Positions 37,774 through 47,298 of a stretch of 64,000 nucleotides of DNA are shown in pieces. Location: the NCBI GenBank assembly GCA_016871575.1, contig VHCW01000008.1:1-64000 (forward strand), in the 5' to 3' direction. The notes below the pieces were generated by a model. That model made no database searches, was not told the DNA's origin, and worked only from the letters and a program-made list of their open reading frames with translations. The stretch's first letter is position 1. Every line of letters starts with the position of its first letter. Made by a program: the position numbers and the translations under genes. Origin of the DNA: Verrucomicrobiota bacterium (lineage in GTDB: Bacteria; Verrucomicrobiota; Verrucomicrobiia; Palsa-1439).

Positions 37774-39472
37774 GGTGCAGGTGCGGGCGCGCGGCGAACC
37801 AGGCGGCGAGCGCGCCGAACATCATCGTGGCCGGTTTGCCGAGCGGCGAGATGGTGATGACGGTCTTGCCTTGGTTGTCTTCCCATGTGGCGGAAACGAG
37901 CGGCGCGAGATGGGGCGTGAGTATTTCAGGGGCCGGCAATTTCTCCGCGCGAAAAAACAGGTTCGGGCAGGCAGCGATCCCGTTGCGCGCCTCGGCCAGC
38001 AACGGCGGCACGACGGCGCGCAGGTTGCAGTAAGTGTAGGCTGTGGCGTTGGCGGGAAGACGCTTCAGGCTCTCCTGATACTCGTCGGTTGTGGCGAGTG
38101 TTGGCGCGGTATCCTTCAGCCGGTTGACCAGGTCGCGCGCGTAGTCGGGTGACGAAGCGAGCACGAAAAACTTGTCCGTGACAAAATACGTGGGCGCAAA
38201 GGCGGTTGTTGGCAGGCGCAGCGTGCGCAGCGTCTCGTCATGAAACCGCGTGACATCCCACGGCGGCGCGTTGTCGGTCGCCGATTTCAGCGCCGTCATG
38301 GCGACATCCAGCCGCAGGCGCATCGGCTCCGGGTTTTGTAATTCGATGACAAGCGCGGCGTCGGGAAGACGCGCGCCTTCGCGCCAGTTGGCGAGCAGCG
38401 CGGTTTCGGGTCCGAGCATCCGAAAGAGGTCTTCGCGGGGACGAATCCCGTTGTGGCGGAGCGCGCGCTCGAATTGTGTGAGCCGGGACATCAGGGCGCG
38501 GTCGCCGGACGCGGCGAGCGTGTCGGCAAGCTCGCGATAGGCGTTTTCCCAGTCGGTGACGCCGGCGCGGTAACAAGCAGTGTGCGGAGTTGTCAGTGTC
38601 ATCGTCTGCCACCGGCGCGGCGGCGAAAGCGCAGCGGCGGTCGCAGCGCGACGTGAGTATCGGAGGTCGCGAAGTTGCGAGTTGAGGAATGTCGTGCCGA
38701 GCATGAGCGGTTCGGCTCGCGTCAGCCAGGGAGGCGCTTGGCGGAACCGGGAGGGGTTCGCGTACGCCACGATCTCCGGAAGGGGACGAACTCGTGCCAG
38801 TGCCTCGCAATAAGCCGGGCTGGCGGCGAGCGGCTTGAAGTCCGCGCCTGCCTGCCCGGCAAACCGCGCGATCATGGCGCGGAGCGTCTCCTCGTCGTGT
38901 GTGTACACGAGAAGCGAGTTGAGGAACGCGTGGTAAATGCGCAGGTGCGGGTTCAACTCCCAGACGCGGCAATCAACAGCGCCGAGTGTTTTTGTGTAAA
39001 AGCGTGCCGTGCGATTCCACGTGCGGATTCGGAACTCGCGGTAGGCGAGCGCGATCTTGGTGGCGAGGAGATTCCGCCGCACATCCATTCCCAGCACGGC
39101 TTTGCCGTGCGGGCGCGGTTGCGCGGACAATTCGGTGATGGCGAGGAACACCTCTCCTTCCGCCGGCGCAAACAGCGATGGCAGGAACGCGGGATGTCGT
39201 TCCTTGCCCTTCGGAGCGCCCAGCAACTCCATGAAGGCGCGGTTCACGTCCTGCGCCAGGACCTGCACCTGCGGTTCCTGCCAGAGCGCGCATGCCGCTG
39301 TCCCTTCAAAGCCGGCGCGTGCGCGCGCAAGGTCCGGAATCGCCAGCAGCAGCGCCGTCGAGTCCGGCAACAACGATGCGGCCCTCGGCGCCGGCGCCGA
39401 TTGGTTGAGGCGCAGGAACACCACCAGCGAAGCCAGAGTCACCATCAGCGCAGTTGTCCAAAAACGTTTCAT
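37691..39472 (-). CDS. Exported or membrane-anchored unknown protein
   Basis: A 593-residue protein with an N-terminal signal or anchor (WTTALMVTLASLVVFLRL). The opening LLPDSTALLLAIPDLARARA followed by LWQEPQVQVL resembles DUF3352-type exported proteins of Verrucomicrobia and Planctomycetes, but this is a weak match. No catalytic motif is visible. The C-terminal 25 or so residues are low-complexity (AVPTTSSSTRPRGNP) and run antisense into the end of the RluA-RlmI fusion gene (83 bp overlap). It diverges from the aminotransferase gene. Confidence 0.7.
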   Translation of the reverse strand: MKRFWTTALMVTLASLVVFLRLNQSAPAPRAASLLPDSTALLLAIPDLARARAGFEGTAACALWQEPQVQVLAQDVNRAFMELLGAPKGKERHPAFLPSLFAPAEGEVFLAITELSAQPRPHGKAVLGMDVRRNLLATKIALAYREFRIRTWNRTARFYTKTLGAVDCRVWELNPHLRIYHAFLNSLLVYTHDEETLRAMIARFAGQAGADFKPLAASPAYCEALARVRPLPEIVAYANPSRFRQAPPWLTRAEPLMLGTTFLNSQLRDLRYSRRAATAAALSPPRRWQTMTLTTPHTACYRAGVTDWENAYRELADTLAASGDRALMSRLTQFERALRHNGIRPREDLFRMLGPETALLANWREGARLPDAALVIELQNPEPMRLRLDVAMTALKSATDNAPPWDVTRFHDETLRTLRLPTTAFAPTYFVTDKFFVLASSPDYARDLVNRLKDTAPTLATTDEYQESLKRLPANATAYTYCNLRAVVPPLLAEARNGIAACPNLFFRAEKLPAPEILTPHLAPLVSATWEDNQGKTVITISPLGKPATMMFGALAAWFAARPHLHPTPAVPTTSSSTRPRGNPTAPPQTPTR

Positions 39473-39546
39473 CGAAACAGAACAATTTGGTTTGATTTCC
39501 TGTCGCGCATATTATAGTCGTCTCCGCCTCAAAAGGAGAGGACATC

Positions 39547-40629
39547 ATGACACGAACACATGTGAAACTTCATATTCCCGGACCGATCGAGGTCAGCCCC
39601 GACGCTTTTGCGGCGATGTGCCAGCCGATGATGGGACACCGCGGCGCCGGCTTCCAAGAGCTTTACGCCGCGATCCAACCCAAGCTCCAGCAAGTCCTTT
39701 ATACCAAGAATCCCGTCTTCCTCGCCACGTCCTCCGCGTGGGGCGTCATGGAAGCCGCCATCAACAACCTCGTCTCCAAGAAAGTCCTCAACTGCTGCTG
39801 CGGCGCGTTCTCCGACAAATGGTTCGACGTCTCGAAGCGACTCGGCAAAAACGCCGAGGCCCTCAAAGTCGAGTGGGGCCAGCCAATCCTTCCCGAAATG
39901 GTGGACGCCAAACTCAAGACCGGCGAGTTCGACGCCGTCACCCTCATCCACAACGAGACTTCCACCGGTTTGATGAACCCCATCGCCGAGATTGCCGCCG
40001 TCGTGAAGAAATATCCCGAAGTCATTTTCATCGTGGACACCGTCAGCTCGATGACCGGCGTCAAGATCGAGTGCGACGCCCTCGGCCTTGATGTGATGCT
40101 GGCCAGCGTCCAGAAAGCGTGGGCGTTGCCGCCGGGGTTCGCCGTCTTCGCAGTCAGCGAGAAAGCGTTGAAGAAAGCCGCCACGGTGCCGAACCGCGGC
40201 TACTACTTCGACTTCCTCGAATTCAAGGCCAACCACGATAAAAACATGACGCCGTCCACGCCGAGCATCCCGCACGTCTATGGCCTCAAACACCAGCTCG
40301 ACAAAATTTTCGCCGAGGGTTTGGAGGCTCGTTACGCCCGCCATCTCGCGATGGCCCAGATGATGCGCGACTGGGCCAAGGCCAACGGATTTGAGCTGTT
40401 CCCGAAGGCCGGCTACGAATCCGTCACGCTCACCTGCGTGAAGAACAACCGCAACATTGACATCGCCAAGTTCCAGAAGATCATCAAGGACAAACACAAG
40501 ATCCTCATTGACGGAGGCTACGGCCAGATCAAGGGCAAGAGTTTCCGCGTCGGCCACATGGGCGATGAAACGCCTGACACAATGAAGGAAGTCCTCGCCG
40601 CCCTCGATGACGGCCTGAAATCGTTGTAA
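39547..40629 (+). CDS. Class V aminotransferase (serine-glyoxylate/alanine-glyoxylate type)
   Basis: A 360-residue PLP aminotransferase of fold type I, class V. The PLP lysine is in ASVQKAWALPPG; IVDTVSSMTGVKIE includes the aspartate that holds the PLP nitrogen; NETSTGLMNPI is another cofactor-contact block. The family transfers amino groups between serine or alanine and glyoxylate/pyruvate, or acts as phosphoserine aminotransferase-like enzyme. An AAGGAGAGG site lies before ATG. It is convergent with dsbD, 9 bp away. Confidence 0.9.
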   Translation: MTRTHVKLHIPGPIEVSPDAFAAMCQPMMGHRGAGFQELYAAIQPKLQQVLYTKNPVFLATSSAWGVMEAAINNLVSKKVLNCCCGAFSDKWFDVSKRLGKNAEALKVEWGQPILPEMVDAKLKTGEFDAVTLIHNETSTGLMNPIAEIAAVVKKYPEVIFIVDTVSSMTGVKIECDALGLDVMLASVQKAWALPPGFAVFAVSEKALKKAATVPNRGYYFDFLEFKANHDKNMTPSTPSIPHVYGLKHQLDKIFAEGLEARYARHLAMAQMMRDWAKANGFELFPKAGYESVTLTCVKNNRNIDIAKFQKIIKDKHKILIDGGYGQIKGKSFRVGHMGDETPDTMKEVLAALDDGLKSL

Positions 40630-40638
40630 CTGGCGCCG

Positions 40639-42225
40639 CTACGGAGCCGGCGCGGCGGCTAGCGCCTTGTCGAGCACCGGAACGAACGCGTCCGCCCGCA
40701 CGAAGCCGACCGTCCGCAACTCGGTCCGTTCCTTGCCGTTGGCATCGAGGAACACGTAGGTCGGCACGCCGCGGATGTCGTATTGTTTCGTCAACTGCTC
40801 CACTGCCGGTGAGCCGCTGCTGCTGAGGTCCACTTTCACGAAAACAAACTTCTTCAGCCGTTCCTGCACGAGCGGGTCGGGGAAGGTGAACTTGTCCATC
40901 TCCTTGCACGGCGCGCACCACGTGGCGTAGAAATCGAGCAGGACCGGTTTCCGCTCTGCCTTGGCGGCAGCCAGTTGGGCTTCGATTTTCACCGGGTCAA
41001 GCGGCTCGCTGCGCGACCACAGCGGATTGGTGATCCAGACCGCCACGGCCAGCAGCCCGATGCCAAACACCCGTTTCACCCACAACATCCACGTGCCGGA
41101 CTTCGGCAGCCGCGACAACAATCCCGAAAATGTTCCGAGCACCACGTACGGCAATCCCAGCCCCCACGCAAACACGAAGAACAGCCACCAGCCGAGCCAC
41201 GGGTCGCCGCGTTGCGCCACGAACGTCAACAATGCCACGACGAACGGCGCCAGGCACGGGGCCGCGATGATCCCGATCATCGCGCCCAGGAAAAAGACGC
41301 CGACAAACCCGGCTTTTGACGAAAGTCCCGTCGCGCGTTCCAGCAGGAACCGGGGCGGCTGCATTTCGTACAGCCCGAACATGCTGAGCGCCAGCGCGAC
41401 CAACAACAACGCGATCACAATGAGCACCACCGGGTTCTGCAACAGCGCGCCGAACAACGACCCCGTCAATGCCGCCAGCAGTCCCAGCGTCGAGTACGTG
41501 ATGACGATGCCAAAGCAGTACACCAGCGCCGTGACAAACGACCGGCCCGCGCTCCGCTCGCTCCCGGTGCCGGCGAAGTAGCTGACGGTGATGGTGATCA
41601 TCGGATAGACGCACGGCGTCAGGTTCAACGCCAGCCCGCCCAGAAACACAAAAAACAACGCAGGCAACCATCCGTACCGCTGGATTAACGACGCAATCTG
41701 GTTCTCTTCCACCGGTGCGGACGCCGGAAGCGCGCCAAAAATTTCCGCGTTGATTGGCTGCGCTGCGTCTGCCACCTCCGTTTCAATCGTCACCGGCACG
41801 GTCTTTGGCGGCATACAGGTCTGGTCGTCGCACGCTTGATAACGCAGTGTGCCCTCGATCCGCAGCGGGCCGCGTGCCGCGTTCTTGGCGACACGCCCTT
41901 CTGTGACGATGAGTACGCGCCCCTCGTACAAGAGCACGGGTTTGTCCGACCACTCCAGTTTCACCGCCTTGCCCGGCGGATAGATCGGTCGCTCCATCAC
42001 CACCAATGCCGGCGCCTGCCAGGTCAGGGTGGTTGGAATCAGGTTGGGGTCGTTGACCGGGTTGGCGTTGGTGTGCCACGGCTTGGCCAGGTCCACCGCC
42101 ACCGCGATGCGGAATGCCGTTCCCGGCGCGAGTTTGTCGTGCGAAAGAAACGCCCGCGCCGTCAATTCCTCCGTGTGCGCCGTGACGGCCAGCGCAACAA
42201 ACATTGCGGTGAAGAAAGCTTTCAT
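40639..42225 (-). CDS. dsbD: Thiol:disulfide interchange protein DsbD
   Basis: A 528-residue DsbD, carrying electrons from cytoplasmic thioredoxin to periplasmic proteins. ATG 42225 (MKAFFTAMFVALAVTAHTEE) gives a normal signal peptide; upstream in-frame codons are unsupported. The three domains are complete: N-terminal periplasmic domain with C132 and C137 (ACDDQTCMP), the membrane domain with C205 (TPCVYP) and C324 (APCLAP), and the C-terminal thioredoxin-like domain with C437/C440 (TWCAPCKEM). Eight helices are expected. It may reduce the exported MsrB-MsrA fusion (61298-62233); this is inference. Confidence 0.95.
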   Translation of the reverse strand: MKAFFTAMFVALAVTAHTEELTARAFLSHDKLAPGTAFRIAVAVDLAKPWHTNANPVNDPNLIPTTLTWQAPALVVMERPIYPPGKAVKLEWSDKPVLLYEGRVLIVTEGRVAKNAARGPLRIEGTLRYQACDDQTCMPPKTVPVTIETEVADAAQPINAEIFGALPASAPVEENQIASLIQRYGWLPALFFVFLGGLALNLTPCVYPMITITVSYFAGTGSERSAGRSFVTALVYCFGIVITYSTLGLLAALTGSLFGALLQNPVVLIVIALLLVALALSMFGLYEMQPPRFLLERATGLSSKAGFVGVFFLGAMIGIIAAPCLAPFVVALLTFVAQRGDPWLGWWLFFVFAWGLGLPYVVLGTFSGLLSRLPKSGTWMLWVKRVFGIGLLAVAVWITNPLWSRSEPLDPVKIEAQLAAAKAERKPVLLDFYATWCAPCKEMDKFTFPDPLVQERLKKFVFVKVDLSSSGSPAVEQLTKQYDIRGVPTYVFLDANGKERTELRTVGFVRADAFVPVLDKALAAAPAP

Positions 42226-42362
42226 GCCGCCTACCATGCACCGGGCACAAACCCAAATCAAGCCGATGCTGCTGTCGATGCTGCTCCCTCTCAAACCTCA
42301 ATCTGCATCGCGCCATGCTTCTTTGGAGTGGATTCTTCCACTTGGTGCGCTACAATTCCCGC

Positions 42363-43448
42363 ATGAGCACTCCACGAAAGATCAAACTCGGCATCGTTGG
42401 TTGCGGCGAGCGCGGTAATCAACTCGCCGCGCTCTTCAAGGAACATGGCGGCTATGAGCTTCACGCCGTCGCCGATTATTTCCCCGAAGTCGCTCAGGAA
42501 ACCGGCAAGACGCTCGGCGTCGAACCGTCGCGCTGTTTCTCCGGACTAAGCGGCTACAAGAAACTTCTTGCCAGCGGCATCGAGGCCGTCGCGTTCGAAA
42601 CGCCGCCGTGTTTCTTCCCGGAGTATGCCGCGGCGGCAAGTTGTCACGTCTTCCTCGCATCGCCGGTGGCAGTGGACGTGCCGGGGTGTTTGCAGATTGA
42701 GGCGCTGGCAAAACAGAATCGCTGCGTCTTCGTTGACACGCAGATCACGACCGACCCGACCAACATCGAAGTCGCCCAACGCATCCGCGACGGCGGCCTC
42801 GGCAAACTCGCGTTCATCACGACAGTCGGTTGCGGCGGCGGCAAAGCCGATCCGCCGAAGACCGCCACCATCGAGAGCCGGTTGCGCGAAGGCGTTTGGA
42901 TGGCCGACGTGGCGCTCGGCGGCGGGCGCATCGCCTGTTTCGACGTGCACGCCCTGGAAGCCGCGTTGTGGATCGCCGGCAGCCGGCCGGTCAACGCCAT
43001 CGGCAAATCGCGCATCTGCCGGATCGAGCCGCACGGCGACATGAACGACGTGACGGAAGTCATTTACGAATTTGCCGACGGCCTTGTGTTGAACCATTGC
43101 GGCCAGGCGCTGAAGAACAACGCGCCGGAGCGAATCACCTGTTCCGTGTTCGGCCAGTTGGCGAACGCCGAAATCAACTACTGGGGCAAATCCTTCCTCA
43201 AGGGCGGCCCGAAACATTTCGGCGGTGGCAACGTGGACGCCGACGGCCCGAAGCGCAGTGTCGCCGCGTTCCACAAAGCGATCAGCGAAAAAGATTTTTC
43301 AAACCCCACCGTCAAGCGCGCCGTGGACGCCACGTTGACGGCGATCCTCGGCCGCGAAGCCGCCGCGCGCGGTGCGAAGCTGACAATGGATGAGTTGCTG
43401 AAGGAGAACAAGAAGCTCGAACTCAACCTCGCCGGGCTGAAGCTCTAA
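42363..43448 (+). CDS. Gfo/Idh/MocA-family oxidoreductase (cytosolic)
   Basis: A 361-residue oxidoreductase without signal peptide. ATG 42363 (MSTPRKIKLGIVGCGERG) is used; the longer frame to 42315 lies upstream of any ribosome site. The Rossmann motif is GIVGCGERGNQ. The position normally EKP is replaced: HVFLASPVAVDV lacks the catalytic lysine and proline pair, so activity may differ from dehydrogenases. DxxxH-type residues in IACFDVHALEAALW remain. The substrate is unknown. Confidence 0.85.
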   Translation: MSTPRKIKLGIVGCGERGNQLAALFKEHGGYELHAVADYFPEVAQETGKTLGVEPSRCFSGLSGYKKLLASGIEAVAFETPPCFFPEYAAAASCHVFLASPVAVDVPGCLQIEALAKQNRCVFVDTQITTDPTNIEVAQRIRDGGLGKLAFITTVGCGGGKADPPKTATIESRLREGVWMADVALGGGRIACFDVHALEAALWIAGSRPVNAIGKSRICRIEPHGDMNDVTEVIYEFADGLVLNHCGQALKNNAPERITCSVFGQLANAEINYWGKSFLKGGPKHFGGGNVDADGPKRSVAAFHKAISEKDFSNPTVKRAVDATLTAILGREAAARGAKLTMDELLKENKKLELNLAGLKL

Positions 43449-43831
43449 CCTAGTTAATGGGACGAAGTTTCCGACAAGAGACAAAGTCGGAAACCATATC
43501 CAACTGGGATGGAGGCTGCCGTGAATCTTTGGCGTGTCAAGCTCACCGGCAGAGATGGGTGTAGTTCGAAATGGTGGGCTGTCCAGCGCGAGAGGGCGTC
43601 CGGGACGGACGCCGCTACACCAGCAGATGGTGTAGTAGCCGCCGTCCCGGCGGCTCTTTGCCCAAAACAACAAACGCGCCATCGGAAAGGCAGGCAACTT
43701 CATCTTTTTTCGCTTGCCGCGCCGCCCGGCAAACGACAGAGTGCGTTTTGGTGCGCGGGCAAGTTGCCGTGAAGAATGCGACGGGCTTGCGCGTCGAACT
43801 GCTGTTCCAATTTCAACTAGAAAGGTAAACC
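43449..43831. other. 383-bp intergenic region with hairpins and a family B repeat
   Basis: No gene seen. GTTTCCGAC (43467-43475) pairs with GTCGGAAAC (43486-43494), a 9-bp stem just after the Gfo/Idh/MocA stop and without T-run. The family B element follows at 43595-43662. The AGAAAGG ribosome site before 43832 is at the right edge. Confidence 0.6.
43595..43662 (+). repeat. Triple-hairpin repeat family B, copy 1
   Basis: Three consecutive hairpins: GGCGTCCG-GGA-CGGACGCC (43595-43613), CTACACCA-GCAGA-TGGTGTAG (43615-43635) and GCCGCCG-TCC-CGGCGGC (43638-43654), ending in TCTTTGCC. A second copy lies in the opposite orientation at 61134-61201; stems are identical except that one stem there is one base pair longer, while all three loops differ. 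Confidence 0.9.
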
Positions 43832-44983
43832 ATGACACGTATCATCCTGACCGCAGTATTGCTCGCCGCCACCGCGATGGCCGGCGAAGTGAAGTTCAAA
43901 GCGCATCGCATCGGCAATTTCCGGAGCGAAGCACTTTGCGTCGCCGACTTCAACGGCGACGGAAAGCTCGACATCGTCGCCGGGCCGTTTGCGTATCTGG
44001 CGCCGGACTGGAAGCCGTTGAAGATCCGGACGCTTGAAGGCACCGTGGACGAACAGGGCAAGGGGTATCACGACGATTTCATGAACCTGCCGCTCGATGT
44101 GGACGGCGATGGCAAACTCGATGTGGTTTCCTGCGGCTGGTTCTGCAAGTGTATCCGCTGGTACCGAAATGTATTGCCGAAAGCCGACCCGTGGCCGGAG
44201 ACGGTTGCCGACAAAGGCCCGAACCACGAGACCGGCGACCTCGCCGATGTTGATGGTGACGGCAAAGCCAACGAGATTATCCCGCACATCAAGGAAACCG
44301 TGTGGTACGAACGCACGCCCGACGGCCTGCTCAAGCACGTCATCTCCACGAAACCGATGGCGTTCGGCGCCGGTGTCGGCGATCTCAACGGCGACGGACG
44401 ACCGGATGTGTTGCGTCCGAATGCGTGGTTTGAAGCCCCCGCTGACCCGCGCAAGGGACAATGGATCGAGCGCGCGTGGACCGGCCTTGCGGAAGGACTC
44501 GGCGCGAAGGATGGCAAGGCGGAACACACGCCGCAGATTCTCATCTTCGACGTGAACGCCGACGGCAAACCCGACGTCATCACCAGCAGCGCGCACAAAC
44601 ACGGCATCTTCTGGTACGAACAAACCAAGGACGGCTGGAAACAACACCTGATTGACGACACGTGGTCGCAAGCCCACAGCCACATGCTTGCCGACATCAA
44701 CGGCGATGGCACGCCTGACCTTGTCACCGGCAAGCGATTCATGGCGCACAACGGCAAGGACCCTGACGCGTTCGGCCCGTTGGGCGTCTATTGGTACGAA
44801 CTCAAACGCGGCCCCGAACCGAAATGGACGAAACACGCCATTTCCCACAACGAAGGCATCGGGTCCGGCCTCAACATCTGCGTCGTGGACCTTGATGGAG
44901 ATGGCGACCTTGACGTGGTGGTGACCGGCAAATGGGGCGGCCCCGTCTGGTTCGAGAACTTGCGCGTGACAAAGAGACGGTGA
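43832..44983 (+). CDS. Exported FG-GAP/VCBS-repeat protein
   Basis: A 383-residue protein with an N-terminal signal peptide (MTRIILTAVLLAATAMAGE). It is built of FG-GAP/VCBS-type beta-propeller blades with calcium-loop motifs: DFNGDGKLDIVAG, DVDGDGKLDVVSC, DVDGDGKANEIIP, DLNGDGRPDVL, DVNADGKPDVITS, DINGDGTPDLVTG and DLDGDGDLDVVVT, seven in all, which fits a seven-bladed propeller. Such proteins bind ligands or surface partners and are frequent in Planctomycetes and Verrucomicrobia. It is convergent with the TPR gene 14 bp away. The ligand is unknown. Confidence 0.87.
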   Translation: MTRIILTAVLLAATAMAGEVKFKAHRIGNFRSEALCVADFNGDGKLDIVAGPFAYLAPDWKPLKIRTLEGTVDEQGKGYHDDFMNLPLDVDGDGKLDVVSCGWFCKCIRWYRNVLPKADPWPETVADKGPNHETGDLADVDGDGKANEIIPHIKETVWYERTPDGLLKHVISTKPMAFGAGVGDLNGDGRPDVLRPNAWFEAPADPRKGQWIERAWTGLAEGLGAKDGKAEHTPQILIFDVNADGKPDVITSSAHKHGIFWYEQTKDGWKQHLIDDTWSQAHSHMLADINGDGTPDLVTGKRFMAHNGKDPDAFGPLGVYWYELKRGPEPKWTKHAISHNEGIGSGLNICVVDLDGDGDLDVVVTGKWGGPVWFENLRVTKRR

Positions 44984-44997
44984 GTGTCGGCGCCCCG

Positions 44998-46728
44998 CTA
45001 CTGGCGCAGTTTCCGGAGCCGCTCCAGGTTGCGTGTTGCGTTGCGCGAGTGACGATCCAGTTTCTGCGCGGTCTGGAATGCCGCTTGCGCCTCGTCGAAA
45101 CGACCCATCTCGGCCAGCACGACACCGCGCAGGTTGTGCGCCTCGGCATGGGGAGGTTCCATGGCGCAGGCTTCCTCGGCAATGTGCAGGGCCTCGCTCC
45201 GCCGGCGTTGACGCAATAAAAACTGGCCGTACTCCAGCCGCAGCGGCACGCTCAGGCTGTCGCCGATGGCGCGCAGATGACAGAGGCGCGCCATCGGGAA
45301 CTTCCCGCGTTGCTCCCAAATCTCCGCCAGCCGCGACAATGCCCCCACGTTGCCGGGCGCCTGCCGCAAGGATTCCTCTGCGACGGCCTCTGCCCGGACA
45401 AGCTCGCCTTGTTTGAGATAAAACGCGGCGAGATTGTTCCAGACATGGGAATCTCCGGGCGCCGCTTGCACGCTCGCAATCCACTCCTTCACTGCCTGAT
45501 TCGTCTCGCCTGCCTGTGCGTGTTCCAATCCCAGATTGACCCGTGCTGCCGTGCTGTGGGGCGCGGCGGCCTTGGTTTGCACAAACAATCTCTTTCCGTC
45601 CTGCCAGTCCCGGTTGCGAGCCATCGTCCGGGCCGTCAATGCCGCCAATGCCAACAAGCCAACTGCCGCCATTATTCGACTGCGCGGCATAAGAGTCGCC
45701 ACCGCCAGAAACAATCCGCTGCACGGAACATACAACCAATGCTCGGCCATCGTGGCATTCAGGCTGAACAACCCGCTCACCGGCAACAGCGTGACAGCAA
45801 ACCAACAGACGCCGAAACACGCCAGCCGGCTGCGTCGCGCCAACCACACCAGAGCTGCCGTGGCGATCGTGCCGGCGAAAGTGAGAACGTACAGCCAACT
45901 GCCGCCGAAGACGATTTGACGTTCCATTTGCAAGTGCGCCGGCCATGCGAGCAGGCCGAGATAGGTGGCCAGCGCGCGAAACGGAATCTGCAAACGCACG
46001 GTCCAGGGCAATGTCCATGTCGTGTGCGAGGCGGTCCCGGCCAGCGAGAGCACGGCGGTTCGCCACAATCCGAATGCCACGGCCAGTAGTGCGAATGGCA
46101 GCGCATCGAGCAGGGCGCGGCGCCAGTTGTTGCGGTTCAGGATGAGGCTGTGCAGCAAAATCAGCAGCGGAAACAGAAAAGCGTTCTCGCGGCTGCTGAG
46201 CGCCGCAAGATAACAGAGCAGCGCGAAGGTGAAGGGAAGGGGACGTCGCCGCAACCACAAGAGCCACGCGCCCAGCATGGCGGCAAAGGCGAGCGGGTCC
46301 GCCCGACCGGCGACGTAGGCGACGGCATTGGTGAGGACGGGATGAACGGCGAAGAGTGCAGCGACAGCGAATGCGAGAGTGCGGTTGGCGGCGAGTTGTT
46401 CGATCAAGAGCGCCAACAAGAGGACACAAGTCAGGTGGAGCAGGAGATTGGTAAAATGATAACCAGCGGGACTCAGCCCCCAGAGGGCATAATCGGCAAT
46501 GTAGGTGGCGGTCTGGAGCGGACGATAGTAGCGAACACTCCCCGTGGATTGATCCGGAAAGAGGTCGCTGCGGAAGGCGACAGGAAGGTAGCGTTCGTTG
46601 CGGATGCGATGGTTGTTGGTGATCAGCGCGTGATCGTCCCAGAGAAAGGCGTTGTGGGTGGTGTTGGCGTAGGCAAGCACCGTCAGCAGTGCCAACAATA
46701 ATAACATGTGGGAGCGGGTCAAAGTCAT
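44998..46728 (-). CDS. Polytopic membrane protein with C-terminal TPR repeats
   Basis: A 576-residue protein. About ten hydrophobic helices span residues 5-370, with an early FLWDDHALI and SVRYYRPLQTATY, a layout like TMTC/PMT-type proteins that transfer sugars from lipid carriers. From about 380 come TPR repeats (ARVNLGLEHAQAGETNQAVK, VWNNLAAFYLKQGELVRAEA, ALSRLAEIWEQRGKFPMARL, AHNLRGVVLAEMGRFDEAQA). The combination is common among bacterial O-mannosyltransferase-like proteins, but no catalytic motif is certain. It diverges from the pilin gene. Confidence 0.8.
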   Translation of the reverse strand: MTLTRSHMLLLLALLTVLAYANTTHNAFLWDDHALITNNHRIRNERYLPVAFRSDLFPDQSTGSVRYYRPLQTATYIADYALWGLSPAGYHFTNLLLHLTCVLLLALLIEQLAANRTLAFAVAALFAVHPVLTNAVAYVAGRADPLAFAAMLGAWLLWLRRRPLPFTFALLCYLAALSSRENAFLFPLLILLHSLILNRNNWRRALLDALPFALLAVAFGLWRTAVLSLAGTASHTTWTLPWTVRLQIPFRALATYLGLLAWPAHLQMERQIVFGGSWLYVLTFAGTIATAALVWLARRSRLACFGVCWFAVTLLPVSGLFSLNATMAEHWLYVPCSGLFLAVATLMPRSRIMAAVGLLALAALTARTMARNRDWQDGKRLFVQTKAAAPHSTAARVNLGLEHAQAGETNQAVKEWIASVQAAPGDSHVWNNLAAFYLKQGELVRAEAVAEESLRQAPGNVGALSRLAEIWEQRGKFPMARLCHLRAIGDSLSVPLRLEYGQFLLRQRRRSEALHIAEEACAMEPPHAEAHNLRGVVLAEMGRFDEAQAAFQTAQKLDRHSRNATRNLERLRKLRQ

Positions 46729-46834
46729 GTTGCCCGGCGTTTTTTAGCAAGTTTGAAACCACAGGACGATGACAATTTCGCAATCGCGACACATTTCCCC
46801 AAATACCAAGGCGGTTGGCGTGTCTGATTGCCAG

Positions 46835-46851
46835 TTGGCATTGGCTTTGCT
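46835..46851 (+). promoter_or_regulatory. Sigma-54 promoter of the pilin gene
   Basis: TTGGCATTGGCTTTGCT fits the -24/-12 consensus TTGGCACGNNNNTTGCW: GG at 46837-46838 and GC at 46849-46850 with the exact spacing. Transcription would start near 46862, and GAGGAGG at 46887-46893 precedes the pilin ATG. Sigma-54 control of pilin genes is established in several Gram-negative bacteria. Confidence 0.75.
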
Positions 46852-46905
46852 ATAAGGTCAGCCATGAAACAGGAAACCATCCCAGAGAGGAGGTGTTAGA
46901 AGAAT

Positions 46906-47286
46906 ATGTTTATCGAAATTCGCCGCAACAAAGCAGCGTTCACCCTTGTGGAAATCATGATTGTCGTTGCCATCATTGGGTTGCTCGCCGCGTTGGCGAT
47001 TCCGGGATTCGTCAAAGCCCGCAAACAGTCGCAAGGCCGCCGCATCATCAATGACGCGCGTCAGATGGACGCCGCCATTGTCCAGTGGGCGTTGAAGAAA
47101 GGCAAGAAGGACAATGACGCCATCAACACGACCGAGGCAGCCACGTACCTGAAGAGTGAGTGGAAGGCCAATGACCTGCTGAACAACGCGTACAGCGTTG
47201 GCGCAGTTGGTTCCAACCAGGTCAAGATCTCCGGTACCACCAAGACAGCGCTTGACGGAGTCGGCCTCGACTGGGGTCCTTATTGA
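46906..47286 (+). CDS. Type IV prepilin / pseudopilin, major
   Basis: A 126-residue prepilin. The leader MFIEIRRNKAA ends at the prepilin-peptidase site before F12, and the mature start FTLVEIMIVVAIIGLLAALA carries glutamate 5, typical of type IV pilins. The C-terminal part is small and lacks a cysteine pair, as in many non-Proteobacterial major pilins. It has its own sigma-54 promoter and is followed by two strong hairpins, which allow it to be expressed above the assembly genes. Whether it forms a pilus or a secretion pseudopilus is not decided by sequence; PilMNOPQ next to it favours pilus. Confidence 0.9.
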   Translation: MFIEIRRNKAAFTLVEIMIVVAIIGLLAALAIPGFVKARKQSQGRRIINDARQMDAAIVQWALKKGKKDNDAINTTEAATYLKSEWKANDLLNNAYSVGAVGSNQVKISGTTKTALDGVGLDWGPY

Positions 47287-47298
47287 TCACCCCGAATC

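Noticed and set aside
43817-46792. A 991-codon minus-strand open frame
   Set aside because: It runs in another frame over the TPR membrane gene and antisense to the FG-GAP gene; its composition is arginine/proline-rich and no domain is visible. A GC-rich shadow.
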